NCBI GenBank assembly: GCA_013151865.1
Contig: JAADHN010000004.1
Location: forward strand, 1 to 49,030
Direction: 5' to 3'
From: Kiritimatiellota bacterium
GTDB lineage: Bacteria > Verrucomicrobiota > Lentisphaeria > Oligosphaerales > JAADHN01
DNA: 49,030 bases
This document shows positions 7,108 through 14,690 of the stretch, in pieces. The notes beneath the pieces were generated by a model. That model made no database searches and was not told the DNA's origin. It worked only from the letters and a program-made list of their open reading frames with translations. Position numbers and translations under genes: made by a program. Numbering within the stretch: position 1 is the stretch's first letter; each line of letters starts with the position of its first letter.

Positions 7108-9816
7108 ATGGCCATCGCCCCACGTTTTGACGGGTTCCGGAAACGCAACCGGATGGTAGTGCCCTTTCACGCGGAAAAGATAGAGACCGCGGTGTTTCGC
7201 GCCGCGGAAGCGGTCGCTCGGCAGGAAGGTCTCATGCCGGACCGTGCCTTGTCCCAGCGTATCACCGACCGGGTCATCGAAGAATTGAACAATCCGTTAT
7301 GCGAGTATTACGTGCAACCCGACGAGTCGGGCAGGCGCATTCCGGAGATCGAGGACGTGCAGGACTTGGTGGAGATCGTTTTGGCCGAGGAAGGTTTGCC
7401 GAATATTGTGGCTGCGTACAAGCGGTATCGGAAGCAGCGGGAAGTGGCCCGGCGCCGGATTCGGGTGCGGGACGCGGGCGGGGATGGCGAGGTGGACGTG
7501 ACCGACGCCAGCCTGCTGCTTGTGGAGTCCGCGACCCAGAACGTGACCCTGCCCTGGGACCGCCAGCGAGTCACCCGCCAGTTGCTGGAACGCACCGACC
7601 TCGCGCCCGAAGCGGCCATCAGCATTGCGAAGGCGGTCGAGAATCAGGTCATCGCAGGCAATTTCGAGAGTGTCAACACCACTTTGATCCGTGAACTGGT
7701 CAACAACGAGTTGAGTGCGCGGGGCTATCACGAGCAGCTTCGCGATCTTTCGTTGTACGGCGCGCCGCGCGACTACGTCGACCGGCTGATGTTCAGCAAG
7801 TCCACGGAAAACAGCAATATCGTCAATAACAACCCCGAAGCCGTGAACTTGGGCTTGGCCGAATTGATTCTGAAACAGTGGGCCTTGGACACGATTTTTT
7901 CGCCCGAAGTCAAGCGCGCCCACGACACGGGGGCGATCCATCTGCACGACCTGGGGTACCCGCACCGAGTCTACTGCTCTTCACACTCGATCGAGTACGT
8001 CAAGAAATACGGTCTGCGTGACTTGGTCAATTTGAACACCGAGTCCAGACCGGCCCGCAGCGCCTCGGTACTGACCGGGCACCTGAATACGTTCTTGGCC
8101 TCGATGCAGGCCAACTACGCCGGCGCGCTCGGGATTGCTTACATCAACATTTTCTACGCCCCGTTTCTGGTCGGCATGGACCGGAAGCACCTGAAACAGG
8201 TGGCCCAGGAGTTGATCTTCAACGGATCTCAGAATGCCTTTTCCCGGGGCGGGCAGACGCTGTTCCTCGATTTCAATGTTCACACCGGCGTGCCGCGTTA
8301 TTTGCAGAAAGTTCCGGCCATCGGGCCGGGCGGACACTACATGTTGCGGCTGGCCGACGGCCGAACAGTGGAACTCGAGGAACAGGTCCGGGACGACTGC
8401 GATGCCGACGGGAACGCTTTGATGAACCTCTACTACCGGGTGGAGGACGGCACGGATCGGCTCGTGTTGCGAGAAATCGTTGACGAGGCTCAGGGAGTCG
8501 TCCACGATCCTCAGATCCAGGCCGACTTGGAGAAGCGCGGTGAAAGCATCGTCACGTACGGGGAGTTTCTCAAGGAAGCACGGGACTTCACCAGGGCCTT
8601 GCTGGACGTGTGGGAAGAAGGTGATCGGAACGGTCGTGTCTTCGAGTTTCCCAAATGTGATTTTCATGTGAGCCAGGAGACGTTTTCCGACCCGGAGCAG
8701 TACGCTATTTTTCAACGGGCCTGCGAAGTGGCGAGCAAGAACGGTTCGACCTATTTCATTTTCGACCGTGACGAAGTTACGCTGGCGGCCTGTTGCCGAC
8801 TCCGCACCACCATCACCGACAACCGCATGCTGCGTCACCCCGAGTCGATGCGATTCTGCGGTTTTCAGAACGTGACCATCAATATCCCGCAGGCCGCTTA
8901 TCGTGCGGCGCGTGCGGGAAAAGCGGACCTCGATGGTTTATACGAAGAGCTGGACCGGACCATGGAACTGGCGGTTCAGGCCCACTTGCAGAAACGGGCC
9001 AGGATCGCGGAAATGATGAGCGGTCCGGGCCGACCGTTGCATCAGATCGGCCGAACCGCCTGCGACGGGCGTCCGTACGTGGAGCTTGACAAGTGCACCT
9101 ACATTCTCGGCCTGATCGGAATCAACGATGCGGTCAACTTCCTGATGGGCAAAGAACTGCATGAGGACGCGGCGGCCATGGAGATGGGCCTCAGGATCAC
9201 GGCCCACATGTTCCTCAAGGCCAAAAAGCTCTCAAAGAAATACAACATGAAACTCACGCTCGAGGAAAGCCCGGCCGAGAGTGCGGCGCGGCGACTGGCC
9301 AAGACGGACCTTGTTTACTTCCGGAAAGAAGCCCGGCGCGTGGTCAAAGGCGATGACGAAGACGTGGCGTATTACACCAATTCCATCCACTTGACCGCGG
9401 AAGCCGATGTTTCTCTTATCGAGCGCATACGGGAGCAGAGCAAGTTTCACAGCTTGATCGAGTCCGGGGCCATTGTCCACGCCTTTGTCGGCGAGGAACG
9501 TCCTTCGCCGGAATCCATCGCGCGTCTCGTCCGGGAGGTGTTCAACCGGACCCAGTGCGCTCAACTCACGATTTCGCCCGAGTTCACTTACTGCAACCAC
9601 TGCGGGTTCAATGATCGTGGCCTCCACGAGACTTGTCGGAAATGCGGCTCGGACGAGGTGGTGGGCGAGACGCGTGTGGTCGGTTATTTCAGCAAGATTC
9701 AGAACTGGAACAAGTCCAAGCGGTACGGGGAATTGGTCGCCCGGCAGCGCGGTCGTTATGCCGTCGAGACCGCTGCGGCATCGGCGGACCGGCCCCTCGT
9801 CGCCGCTCCAGCCTGA
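7108..9816 (+). CDS. nrdD: Anaerobic (class III) ribonucleoside-triphosphate reductase with two ATP cones
   Basis: The protein has 902 residues. It reduces NTPs to dNTPs without oxygen, using a glycyl radical made by NrdG. The ATG at 7108 has GGAGGA 8 bases upstream. Residues about 10-100 are a classical ATP-cone (VVPFHAEKIETAVF), and about 130-205 look like a second cone (TLPWDRQRVTRQLLER), an allosteric layout longer than the E. coli enzyme (712 residues). The body begins near residue 225. Marks include HDLG at 280-283, C290, the paired C562-C563 before Arg in the region of the thiyl-radical cysteine, the C829/C832/C843/C846 zinc site, and the glycyl-radical loop RVVGYF with Gly859. It leads an operon with a thioredoxin-like gene and nrdG, behind paired NrdR boxes. 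The identity is near certain; which reductant it uses is not. Confidence 0.96.
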   Translation: MAIAPRFDGFRKRNRMVVPFHAEKIETAVFRAAEAVARQEGLMPDRALSQRITDRVIEELNNPLCEYYVQPDESGRRIPEIEDVQDLVEIVLAEEGLPNIVAAYKRYRKQREVARRRIRVRDAGGDGEVDVTDASLLLVESATQNVTLPWDRQRVTRQLLERTDLAPEAAISIAKAVENQVIAGNFESVNTTLIRELVNNELSARGYHEQLRDLSLYGAPRDYVDRLMFSKSTENSNIVNNNPEAVNLGLAELILKQWALDTIFSPEVKRAHDTGAIHLHDLGYPHRVYCSSHSIEYVKKYGLRDLVNLNTESRPARSASVLTGHLNTFLASMQANYAGALGIAYINIFYAPFLVGMDRKHLKQVAQELIFNGSQNAFSRGGQTLFLDFNVHTGVPRYLQKVPAIGPGGHYMLRLADGRTVELEEQVRDDCDADGNALMNLYYRVEDGTDRLVLREIVDEAQGVVHDPQIQADLEKRGESIVTYGEFLKEARDFTRALLDVWEEGDRNGRVFEFPKCDFHVSQETFSDPEQYAIFQRACEVASKNGSTYFIFDRDEVTLAACCRLRTTITDNRMLRHPESMRFCGFQNVTINIPQAAYRAARAGKADLDGLYEELDRTMELAVQAHLQKRARIAEMMSGPGRPLHQIGRTACDGRPYVELDKCTYILGLIGINDAVNFLMGKELHEDAAAMEMGLRITAHMFLKAKKLSKKYNMKLTLEESPAESAARRLAKTDLVYFRKEARRVVKGDDEDVAYYTNSIHLTAEADVSLIERIREQSKFHSLIESGAIVHAFVGEERPSPESIARLVREVFNRTQCAQLTISPEFTYCNHCGFNDRGLHETCRKCGSDEVVGETRVVGYFSKIQNWNKSKRYGELVARQRGRYAVETAAASADRPLVAAPA

Positions 9817-9900
9817 GCGGCGGCGTCGAAGGCTGTTTCGACTTGCGCGGGGTCCGTCGGGCCATCGCCCCGAAAGTCTCACGGGAAGGAGTCGTCGAGG

Positions 9901-10290
9901 ATGAGCGCACAGTACCAGATATGGGTGTTCGGCAAGCAAGGATGTCCCAAGTGCAAGACCCTCAACAGGCGGATCGATACCATCTTGAAAAAGGAGAAGT
10001 GGGCCGGGTTCGAGAAAGTGTACTGGGACGTCGAAACCGAAGACGGTCTCATCGCTTTCTGCAGCACCGAGTGTCTGAATCCCCAGCGAATCCCCGGGTT
10101 CGTTGTGGCCTGTCGCACGGACGGCGACTGTTTTCGGCCGATTGTCAATCCGGATCCCGAAAAGGTCGACCGGGTCTGTAAAGGGGCCAGGCTCTACAAC
10201 TACTTGGGTCTGCAAACCGATTATACCGACAAAGGCGTGATTACCCCGCGCATGGTCGAAACCGTGTTGGCCGAGACCCGGGCTTTATGA
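9901..10290 (+). CDS. Thioredoxin/glutaredoxin-like protein with CPKC active site
   Basis: The protein has 129 residues. The thioredoxin-fold start (YQIWVFGKQGC) leads to the redox motif C15-P-K-C18, and a cis-proline candidate occurs in RIPGFVV. It has extra cysteines (FCSTEC and later GDC and VCK). The length exceeds NrdH-redoxins (about 75-90) because of a C-terminal helical extension. It lies 84 bases after nrdD and overlaps nrdG by four bases (ATGA), so the three are translationally coupled. Some class III reductases (NrdD2, NrdD3) are known to take electrons from thioredoxin or NrdH-type redoxins rather than formate, and the position in this operon strongly suggests that this protein is the dedicated electron donor for NrdD. 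The inference rests on gene order and the active-site motif. Confidence 0.82.
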   Translation: MSAQYQIWVFGKQGCPKCKTLNRRIDTILKKEKWAGFEKVYWDVETEDGLIAFCSTECLNPQRIPGFVVACRTDGDCFRPIVNPDPEKVDRVCKGARLYNYLGLQTDYTDKGVITPRMVETVLAETRAL

Positions 10291-10991
10291 GCGACGAACG
10301 CTCAGCCGTCTACGGTGTTCTCAAGTCCCCATCCCTGGTGGACTTTCCCGGTCGCCTCTCGGCCGTGTTTTTTGTCAGCGGCTGCAATTTCCGTTGCGGA
10401 TTCTGTCACAATGCCGAGCTGCTCGGCACGCCAAAGCCGGGAATGCCCGTCGATCAGCTCGAGGCCGCTTGCGGGCGATTCCGAGATAACTGGGTGGACG
10501 GCGCCGTGATCACCGGTGGCGAGCCCACACTGGACGATCGCCTGGCGGACCTGATTGTCCGACTGCGCAAGTGGGGCTTCAAGATCAAACTGGACACCAA
10601 CGGCTCCCGGCCCGAGTTCCTCGCGACGGTGTTGCCGCTGGTGGACTTCGTGGCTATGGACGTTAAGTGCAGCCTCGAAAGCTATCCCGAATTCGTGAAG
10701 TTCGATCACCCCGAGCGGATCGCCAGATCCGTCGAGTTGGTTCGGCGTGAAGCGCGTGCCTACGAATTCCGCACCACCGTTCTTCCCGCATTTCATTCCG
10801 ATGCGGAAATGCGCCGCATCGCCGACCTGGTTCGGGGCGCACGGCGTTTTGCGCTCCAGGCTTTCGTGCCTCGGGACAACCTGCCCGACCGCGCCCTCCG
10901 TCGCGCACCCCGCACGTCCCCGGAACGACTGCAGCAGGTCGCGGCCTTGGTTGCGGACTCCGCAAGCGAAGTGGTGGTCCGCGGCGCTTGA
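10287..10991 (+). CDS. nrdG: Anaerobic RNR-activating radical SAM protein
   Basis: The protein has 234 residues. It is a radical SAM enzyme that forms the glycyl radical on NrdD. The 4Fe-4S motif C33-NFR-C37-GF-C40 is in the family's place, preceded by SLVDFPGRLSAVFFVSG, and followed by the GGEP SAM-binding motif (ITGGEPTLDD) and the KLDTNGS strand. The length and sequence are close to the NrdG2/PflA-like activases annotated as 'anaerobic ribonucleoside-triphosphate reductase activating protein' (about 220-240) rather than the short E. coli NrdG (154). The start overlaps the stop of the redoxin gene. It is the last gene of the operon; no intrinsic terminator was seen after the TGA. Confidence 0.93.
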   Translation: MSDERSAVYGVLKSPSLVDFPGRLSAVFFVSGCNFRCGFCHNAELLGTPKPGMPVDQLEAACGRFRDNWVDGAVITGGEPTLDDRLADLIVRLRKWGFKIKLDTNGSRPEFLATVLPLVDFVAMDVKCSLESYPEFVKFDHPERIARSVELVRREARAYEFRTTVLPAFHSDAEMRRIADLVRGARRFALQAFVPRDNLPDRALRRAPRTSPERLQQVAALVADSASEVVVRGA

Positions 10992-11412
10992 GTGGAGAAA
11001 GGCGGCCCGAGCGAGGGCGACGACGGCGCAGGAAAAGGGCGTTCACCCGCATTGCTCTCCGAGCCGCAACCGCCGGATTCAAGATGCCCCGACAACGATA
11101 CGATGAGGGGCGCGAGTTTTCGAGCCTCCCCCTCCATCGACTTGATCGAATTCCGGATTTCTCTCGCCCTCCCGCTCTGCGGGATCGAGACGCGGAGACC
11201 GCAGAGAAAGCCTTGGACAGGATCAAATGAACCGGACAACATCCCATCCGGTCAATCCTGTCCCGGTTCCTTCCCTTTCCTTCCTCGGCGTTCTTTGCGC
11301 CTTTGCGAGAGTCAAGTCTTCTGGCTTCGAACAAACCCTTCTTCCCCGGCGCCCTCCCTCCCGACGAAGTCGCCGGGCTTGTGCATGACTCAGGTTGGAC
11401 ACAGCACCTGAC
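10992..11412. other. Intergenic stretch with a composite inverted repeat
   Basis: There is no supported gene in these 421 bases. The middle (about 11185-11315) is a composite of motifs (ACGCGGAGACCGCAGAG, GGACAGGAT / ATCCTGTCC, TTCTTTGCGCCTTTGCGAG) that look like the dispersed imperfect-palindrome elements found between genes in many environmental bacteria. The right end leads into the perfect promoter at 11413. Confidence 0.45.
11215..11263. repeat. Imperfect inverted repeat (nested arms)
   Basis: The outer arms GGACAGGAT (11215-11223) and ATCCTGTCC (11255-11263) are perfect complements, and inside them ACCGGA (11231-11236) pairs with TCCGGT (11247-11252). It would fold as a two-step hairpin. 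No T-run follows, so it is not a typical intrinsic terminator for nrdG, although it could protect the 3' end of the transcript. Confidence 0.55.
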
Positions 11413-11441
11413 TTGACATATTCTTCGATCCTGTTTATAAT
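11413..11441 (+). promoter_or_regulatory. Perfect consensus sigma-70 promoter
   Basis: TTGACA (11413-11418) is separated by exactly 17 bases from TATAAT (11436-11441). The surrounding 40 bases are A/T-rich in an otherwise GC-rich region. It points to the secreted protein gene at 11591, with a start of transcription near 11448 and a leader of about 140 bases. Confidence 0.8.
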
Positions 11442-11590
11442 TATTCACATGACGTAAGCTCTTCGCCTTGTGCCCCGCGGCGGCGGAAGGGGACGCCGGC
11501 GGATGCCGTTGTCGGGGCGTTTTGGCACTCGGGCCGGGGCCCTTGTCTGGAGTGCAGTGCCCGAGCGCCTGTCGACCGGGGGACGCCGGC

Positions 11591-12904
11591 ATGGTTGCAC
11601 GACACACTGTTCGGCTGTCGATTGCAGTTGTGTGTTGCGGACTGACCGTCGCGGCGGCGCGCGGTCTGGAATTGGCTCGGACCTGCGTGGCGGGAGGCGG
11701 GGCAACTGCGCTTTCCGACGGCGGCAAGTATCTGTTGGGAACCACGCTCGGCCAACCCGCGGCCGGGGTGTCGACCGGCGGCGGGTTTGCGTTGGTCTCC
11801 GGGTTTTGGGGCGGCGTCGGGAACACGGGCGAGGCGTATGATTTGTCCGGGGCCGTCCTTTACACGGGGCGCCAGCCCGGGTCCATCGTGGTTCAGGTGT
11901 TCCTGAATGCCTCGTTCGCCGGCGCTCCGGTCCGGTCCGTCGAGGTTGTTTCCTCTTCGCGCACGTCGTACACCTTCGCCAATCTCCCTGCCGCCACCTG
12001 GTATGTCCGCGCCTTCGTGGACGCCGACGGCGACTTCTCCCCCGGCCCCACCGAAGCCGCTGGAACGTATCCCTCCGCCGTCGTGCTCGATTCCGATGTG
12101 ACCGGCGTGGACATCGCGCTCACCGATCCGGACTCGGACGACGACCAACTCCCCGACTGGTGGGAGCAGGCGTGCTTCGGCAATCTCGACGCCGGTCCCC
12201 TGGACGATCCGGATGACGACGGCTCTTCGAACCTCGACGAATACGCACAGGGCAGCAACCCTCTGCTTCGGGAACTCACGCTCACTTCGGGATGGAACCT
12301 GATTTCCCTACCGTTCCGCTGCTCCGGACCGGCCGCGACCCAACTTCTCGGCGCCCACGTTGTCGGGCGGATGTGGTGTTGGAGGAACGGCTCCTATCAG
12401 CCGTCGGACGAGATCAAACCCCTGGAGGGTTACTGGGTGTATCGGACCGACCCCGCTCCGGTCCATATTCCGCTCGATACCCGCGCCCTGCCGCGTGTGC
12501 CCCGGGAACACGTTTCTCCGACACGAGAAGACACGGACGGCGACGGGATCGCCGATGCCTGGGAATTGGTCTTCTTCGACACACTCGCCGACTGTACGCC
12601 CGACGCCGACCCGGACCGGGACGGATCGACCAATGCGGATGAGTTCCGCGACGGCACCGACCCCACGCGGTACGTCCTGCGTTTGCGTCCCGGCTGGAAC
12701 TTGATCTCCCTGGCCGACGCGCGTCCCGCGGATTGTTCTCCGACCGCCGTACTGGGCGGGCGGGTGGCGGGCCCTGCGTGGGTGTGGAACGGCCGCGAGT
12801 ATCGGCCGGCGAACGCGTTGCGCCCCCGGCGCGGCCATTGGGTGTTCCATCCGGGGACCGACACGGTCGAAACGCCGGTGGTGCTCGATGCGACCGGTCC
12901 TTGA
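11591..12904 (+). CDS. Secreted protein with two Ca-binding Asp-rich repeats and two GWNLISL modules
   Basis: The protein has 437 residues. The ATG at 11591 opens a signal peptide (VRLSIAVVCCGLTVAAARG); the longer frame from 11468 adds only compositionally odd sequence. Residues about 75-175 resemble a beta-sandwich with a Ca-like loop DADGDFSP. Then a unit appears twice: an Asp-rich thrombospondin type 3 / EF-hand-like segment (DPDSDDDQLPDWWE..., later DTDGDGIADAWE...) ending in NLDEY or NADEF, followed by a GWNLISL domain of about 70 residues with WRNGSY / WNGREY and GYWV / GHWV. These repeats are frequent in exported proteins of Kiritimatiellota, Verrucomicrobiota and Planctomycetota. No enzyme motif is visible; a Ca-stabilised surface or matrix-binding role is likely. 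The strong promoter at 11413 suggests abundant expression. Confidence 0.8.
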   Translation: MVARHTVRLSIAVVCCGLTVAAARGLELARTCVAGGGATALSDGGKYLLGTTLGQPAAGVSTGGGFALVSGFWGGVGNTGEAYDLSGAVLYTGRQPGSIVVQVFLNASFAGAPVRSVEVVSSSRTSYTFANLPAATWYVRAFVDADGDFSPGPTEAAGTYPSAVVLDSDVTGVDIALTDPDSDDDQLPDWWEQACFGNLDAGPLDDPDDDGSSNLDEYAQGSNPLLRELTLTSGWNLISLPFRCSGPAATQLLGAHVVGRMWCWRNGSYQPSDEIKPLEGYWVYRTDPAPVHIPLDTRALPRVPREHVSPTREDTDGDGIADAWELVFFDTLADCTPDADPDRDGSTNADEFRDGTDPTRYVLRLRPGWNLISLADARPADCSPTAVLGGRVAGPAWVWNGREYRPANALRPRRGHWVFHPGTDTVETPVVLDATGP

Positions 12905-13065
12905 GTCGCCGGGCGAGAGACCTGGAGGGGCGTTCGCTGGGATTGCGGCAGTTGCGGAGATGAAGGCGCCTTCGTCGGGGGGATTTCGGCTCCGTGGAGC
13001 GTCGCCTTCCAGGGGGTCCGGGGCCGAATGGACGCAATGAGTTCATGGTTGAGGAGAACACGATT

Positions 13066-14598
13066 ATGAAAGAGATTCTCGGCAGCTTTGCAATGGCGGC
13101 GGTATTGATTGTCGCGCCGCGACTCGGCGCGGCAGATTTGGGTACGGCGTTTATGTACCAGGGGAGTCTCACCCTGAACGGCGCGCCCGTGACCGGCGCG
13201 TACGACATGCAGTTCAAACTTTTCGACGCCGCCTCTGGCGGGAACCAAGCGGGCGACACCGTTGCCGCGTCCGGAGTCAGCGTGGTCAACGGAGTGTTCA
13301 CCGTTTCGCTCGATTTCGGCGCGAGCGTGTTTGTCGGTGAGGCACGCTGGCTTGAAACCGCTGTTTCTCCCGCCGGCCGGCGCGAGTATACCGTCATGCA
13401 GCCGCGAGTACGCATTCATGCGGTTCCCTATGCGTTGTACGCCAAAAAGGTTGATCAGGCGGGCACAACGCCAACGGATGTCGACATTTTCGGCAAGACC
13501 TACGAGGGCGACAATGCCCAATTCGGACTCACCATCAACAACAAGGCTCCGACCGGTCCTTCGGCGGCCGTGCTCGGGACCATCGTCGCGCCGCAGAACG
13601 ATTCTGCGGCGGTCATGGGGCTTGCCCAATCGATTTCCGGAAAAGTCTTCGGTGTATGGGGAGAGACCGGCAGCACTACGGCCGGCGCCGCGGGAGTGAA
13701 GGGGACCGCGATAGGCGGTTCCGGCGCGACGGCCGGCGTGTCAGGCGAGGCCAGCAGTACCACGGACGGCGCCGCGGGAGTGACGGGATGGGCGAAGGGG
13801 GTCTCCGGCGCAACCGTCGGCGTCTACGGGCAAACCGACAGCACTACGGACGGCGCCGTGGGAGTGATGGGATTTGCGACCGGGACGACCGGCTTGATCG
13901 ACGGCGTCTACGGAAAGACCTTCAGTACCACGGCGAATTCCGCGGGCGTAAAAGGCATTGCAGCGGGCGGTCAAGCGATGGGGGTTTATGGCGTGAACCT
14001 CGATGAGACGACCGGGGCCGGGGTGGCGGGCGCCGGAGCGGTCGGCGTTTGGGGCAGGGGAGATGCCGTAGCGGTTAAAGCCAGCTCGACTTCCGGAAAT
14101 CTCTTTGAAGGATGGAGTGGGACCACCCGGCGATTCGTGGTCGAAAACGACGGAACGGTCCGGGCGAAGACGTTTAACACGTGGGCTGCGGATTTCGCGG
14201 AAATGCTGCCGGGCGAAACCGGGCTCGGTCCGGGCGATGTGTTGGCTGTGGGCGAAGACGGCAAGGTCGTGCGGGCGACCGCGGCCCGGGCCGCCGCCGT
14301 GGTTGGTGTGGTTTCGACCCAGCCCGGGTTCGTCGGCGGCAGCGGCGGCGACCTCACCGGCAAGGTGGCGGTGGCCGTTGTCGGCGTGGTTCCGGTGAAG
14401 GTGACGAACGAGAACGGTCCGGTCCGCCCCAACGACCTGCTCGCCGTTAGTCCGACGCGGGCCGGATACGCGGCCCGGGCCGTGCCTCTGTTTACGCTCG
14501 AGAACGGCCAGGCCGTGTACGGCGGCGGTACCGTCATTGGACGCGCGCTCGAGAGCATGAGAGAAGCGAGCGGGACGGTGAAGGTGCTGATTCGTTGA
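13066..14598 (+). CDS. Exported repeat protein with tail-fibre-like C-terminal domain
   Basis: The protein has 510 residues. The ATG at 13066 has GAGGAG 9 bases upstream and begins a signal peptide (EILGSFAMAAVLIVAPRLGAA). Residues 25-130 form a domain often found at the front of such proteins (FMYQGSLTLNGAPVTGAYDMQF...VRIHAVPYALYAKK). Residues about 196-305 are four Gly-rich units of 26-28 residues (GVxG-xx-STT-xxx-GV-G). From about 373 the C-terminal domain has FAEMLPGE, GPGDVLAV, AAVVGVVSTQPG, VVPVKV, GPVRPNDLL and IGRALESM. That domain is shared with the next gene. Both domains are known from large families of uncharacterised exported proteins; the Gly-repeat core recalls phage tail or adhesin fibres. 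I infer a surface fibre or matrix protein, without evidence on ligand. Confidence 0.78.
   Translation: MKEILGSFAMAAVLIVAPRLGAADLGTAFMYQGSLTLNGAPVTGAYDMQFKLFDAASGGNQAGDTVAASGVSVVNGVFTVSLDFGASVFVGEARWLETAVSPAGRREYTVMQPRVRIHAVPYALYAKKVDQAGTTPTDVDIFGKTYEGDNAQFGLTINNKAPTGPSAAVLGTIVAPQNDSAAVMGLAQSISGKVFGVWGETGSTTAGAAGVKGTAIGGSGATAGVSGEASSTTDGAAGVTGWAKGVSGATVGVYGQTDSTTDGAVGVMGFATGTTGLIDGVYGKTFSTTANSAGVKGIAAGGQAMGVYGVNLDETTGAGVAGAGAVGVWGRGDAVAVKASSTSGNLFEGWSGTTRRFVVENDGTVRAKTFNTWAADFAEMLPGETGLGPGDVLAVGEDGKVVRATAARAAAVVGVVSTQPGFVGGSGGDLTGKVAVAVVGVVPVKVTNENGPVRPNDLLAVSPTRAGYAARAVPLFTLENGQAVYGGGTVIGRALESMREASGTVKVLIR
13651..13980 (+). repeat. Four coding tandem repeats of 84, 84, 84 and 78 bases
   Basis: Inside the exported fibre-like protein, units start at 13651, 13735, 13819 and 13903 and encode GVxGxxxSTTxxxxGVxG-type segments of 28, 28, 28 and 26 residues. 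The DNA copies share runs such as ACGGACGGCGCCG, so slippage or recombination could change the copy number without shifting frame. Confidence 0.8.
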
Positions 14599-14690
14599 CA
14601 GGCGGCCACACGCCCCCTCGGGCGCTGATCCGTCCAATCGGTCGCATTGGTCTCGGTGAGCCTCCTCTTCCGGAATTGCGAGTCATGCAC

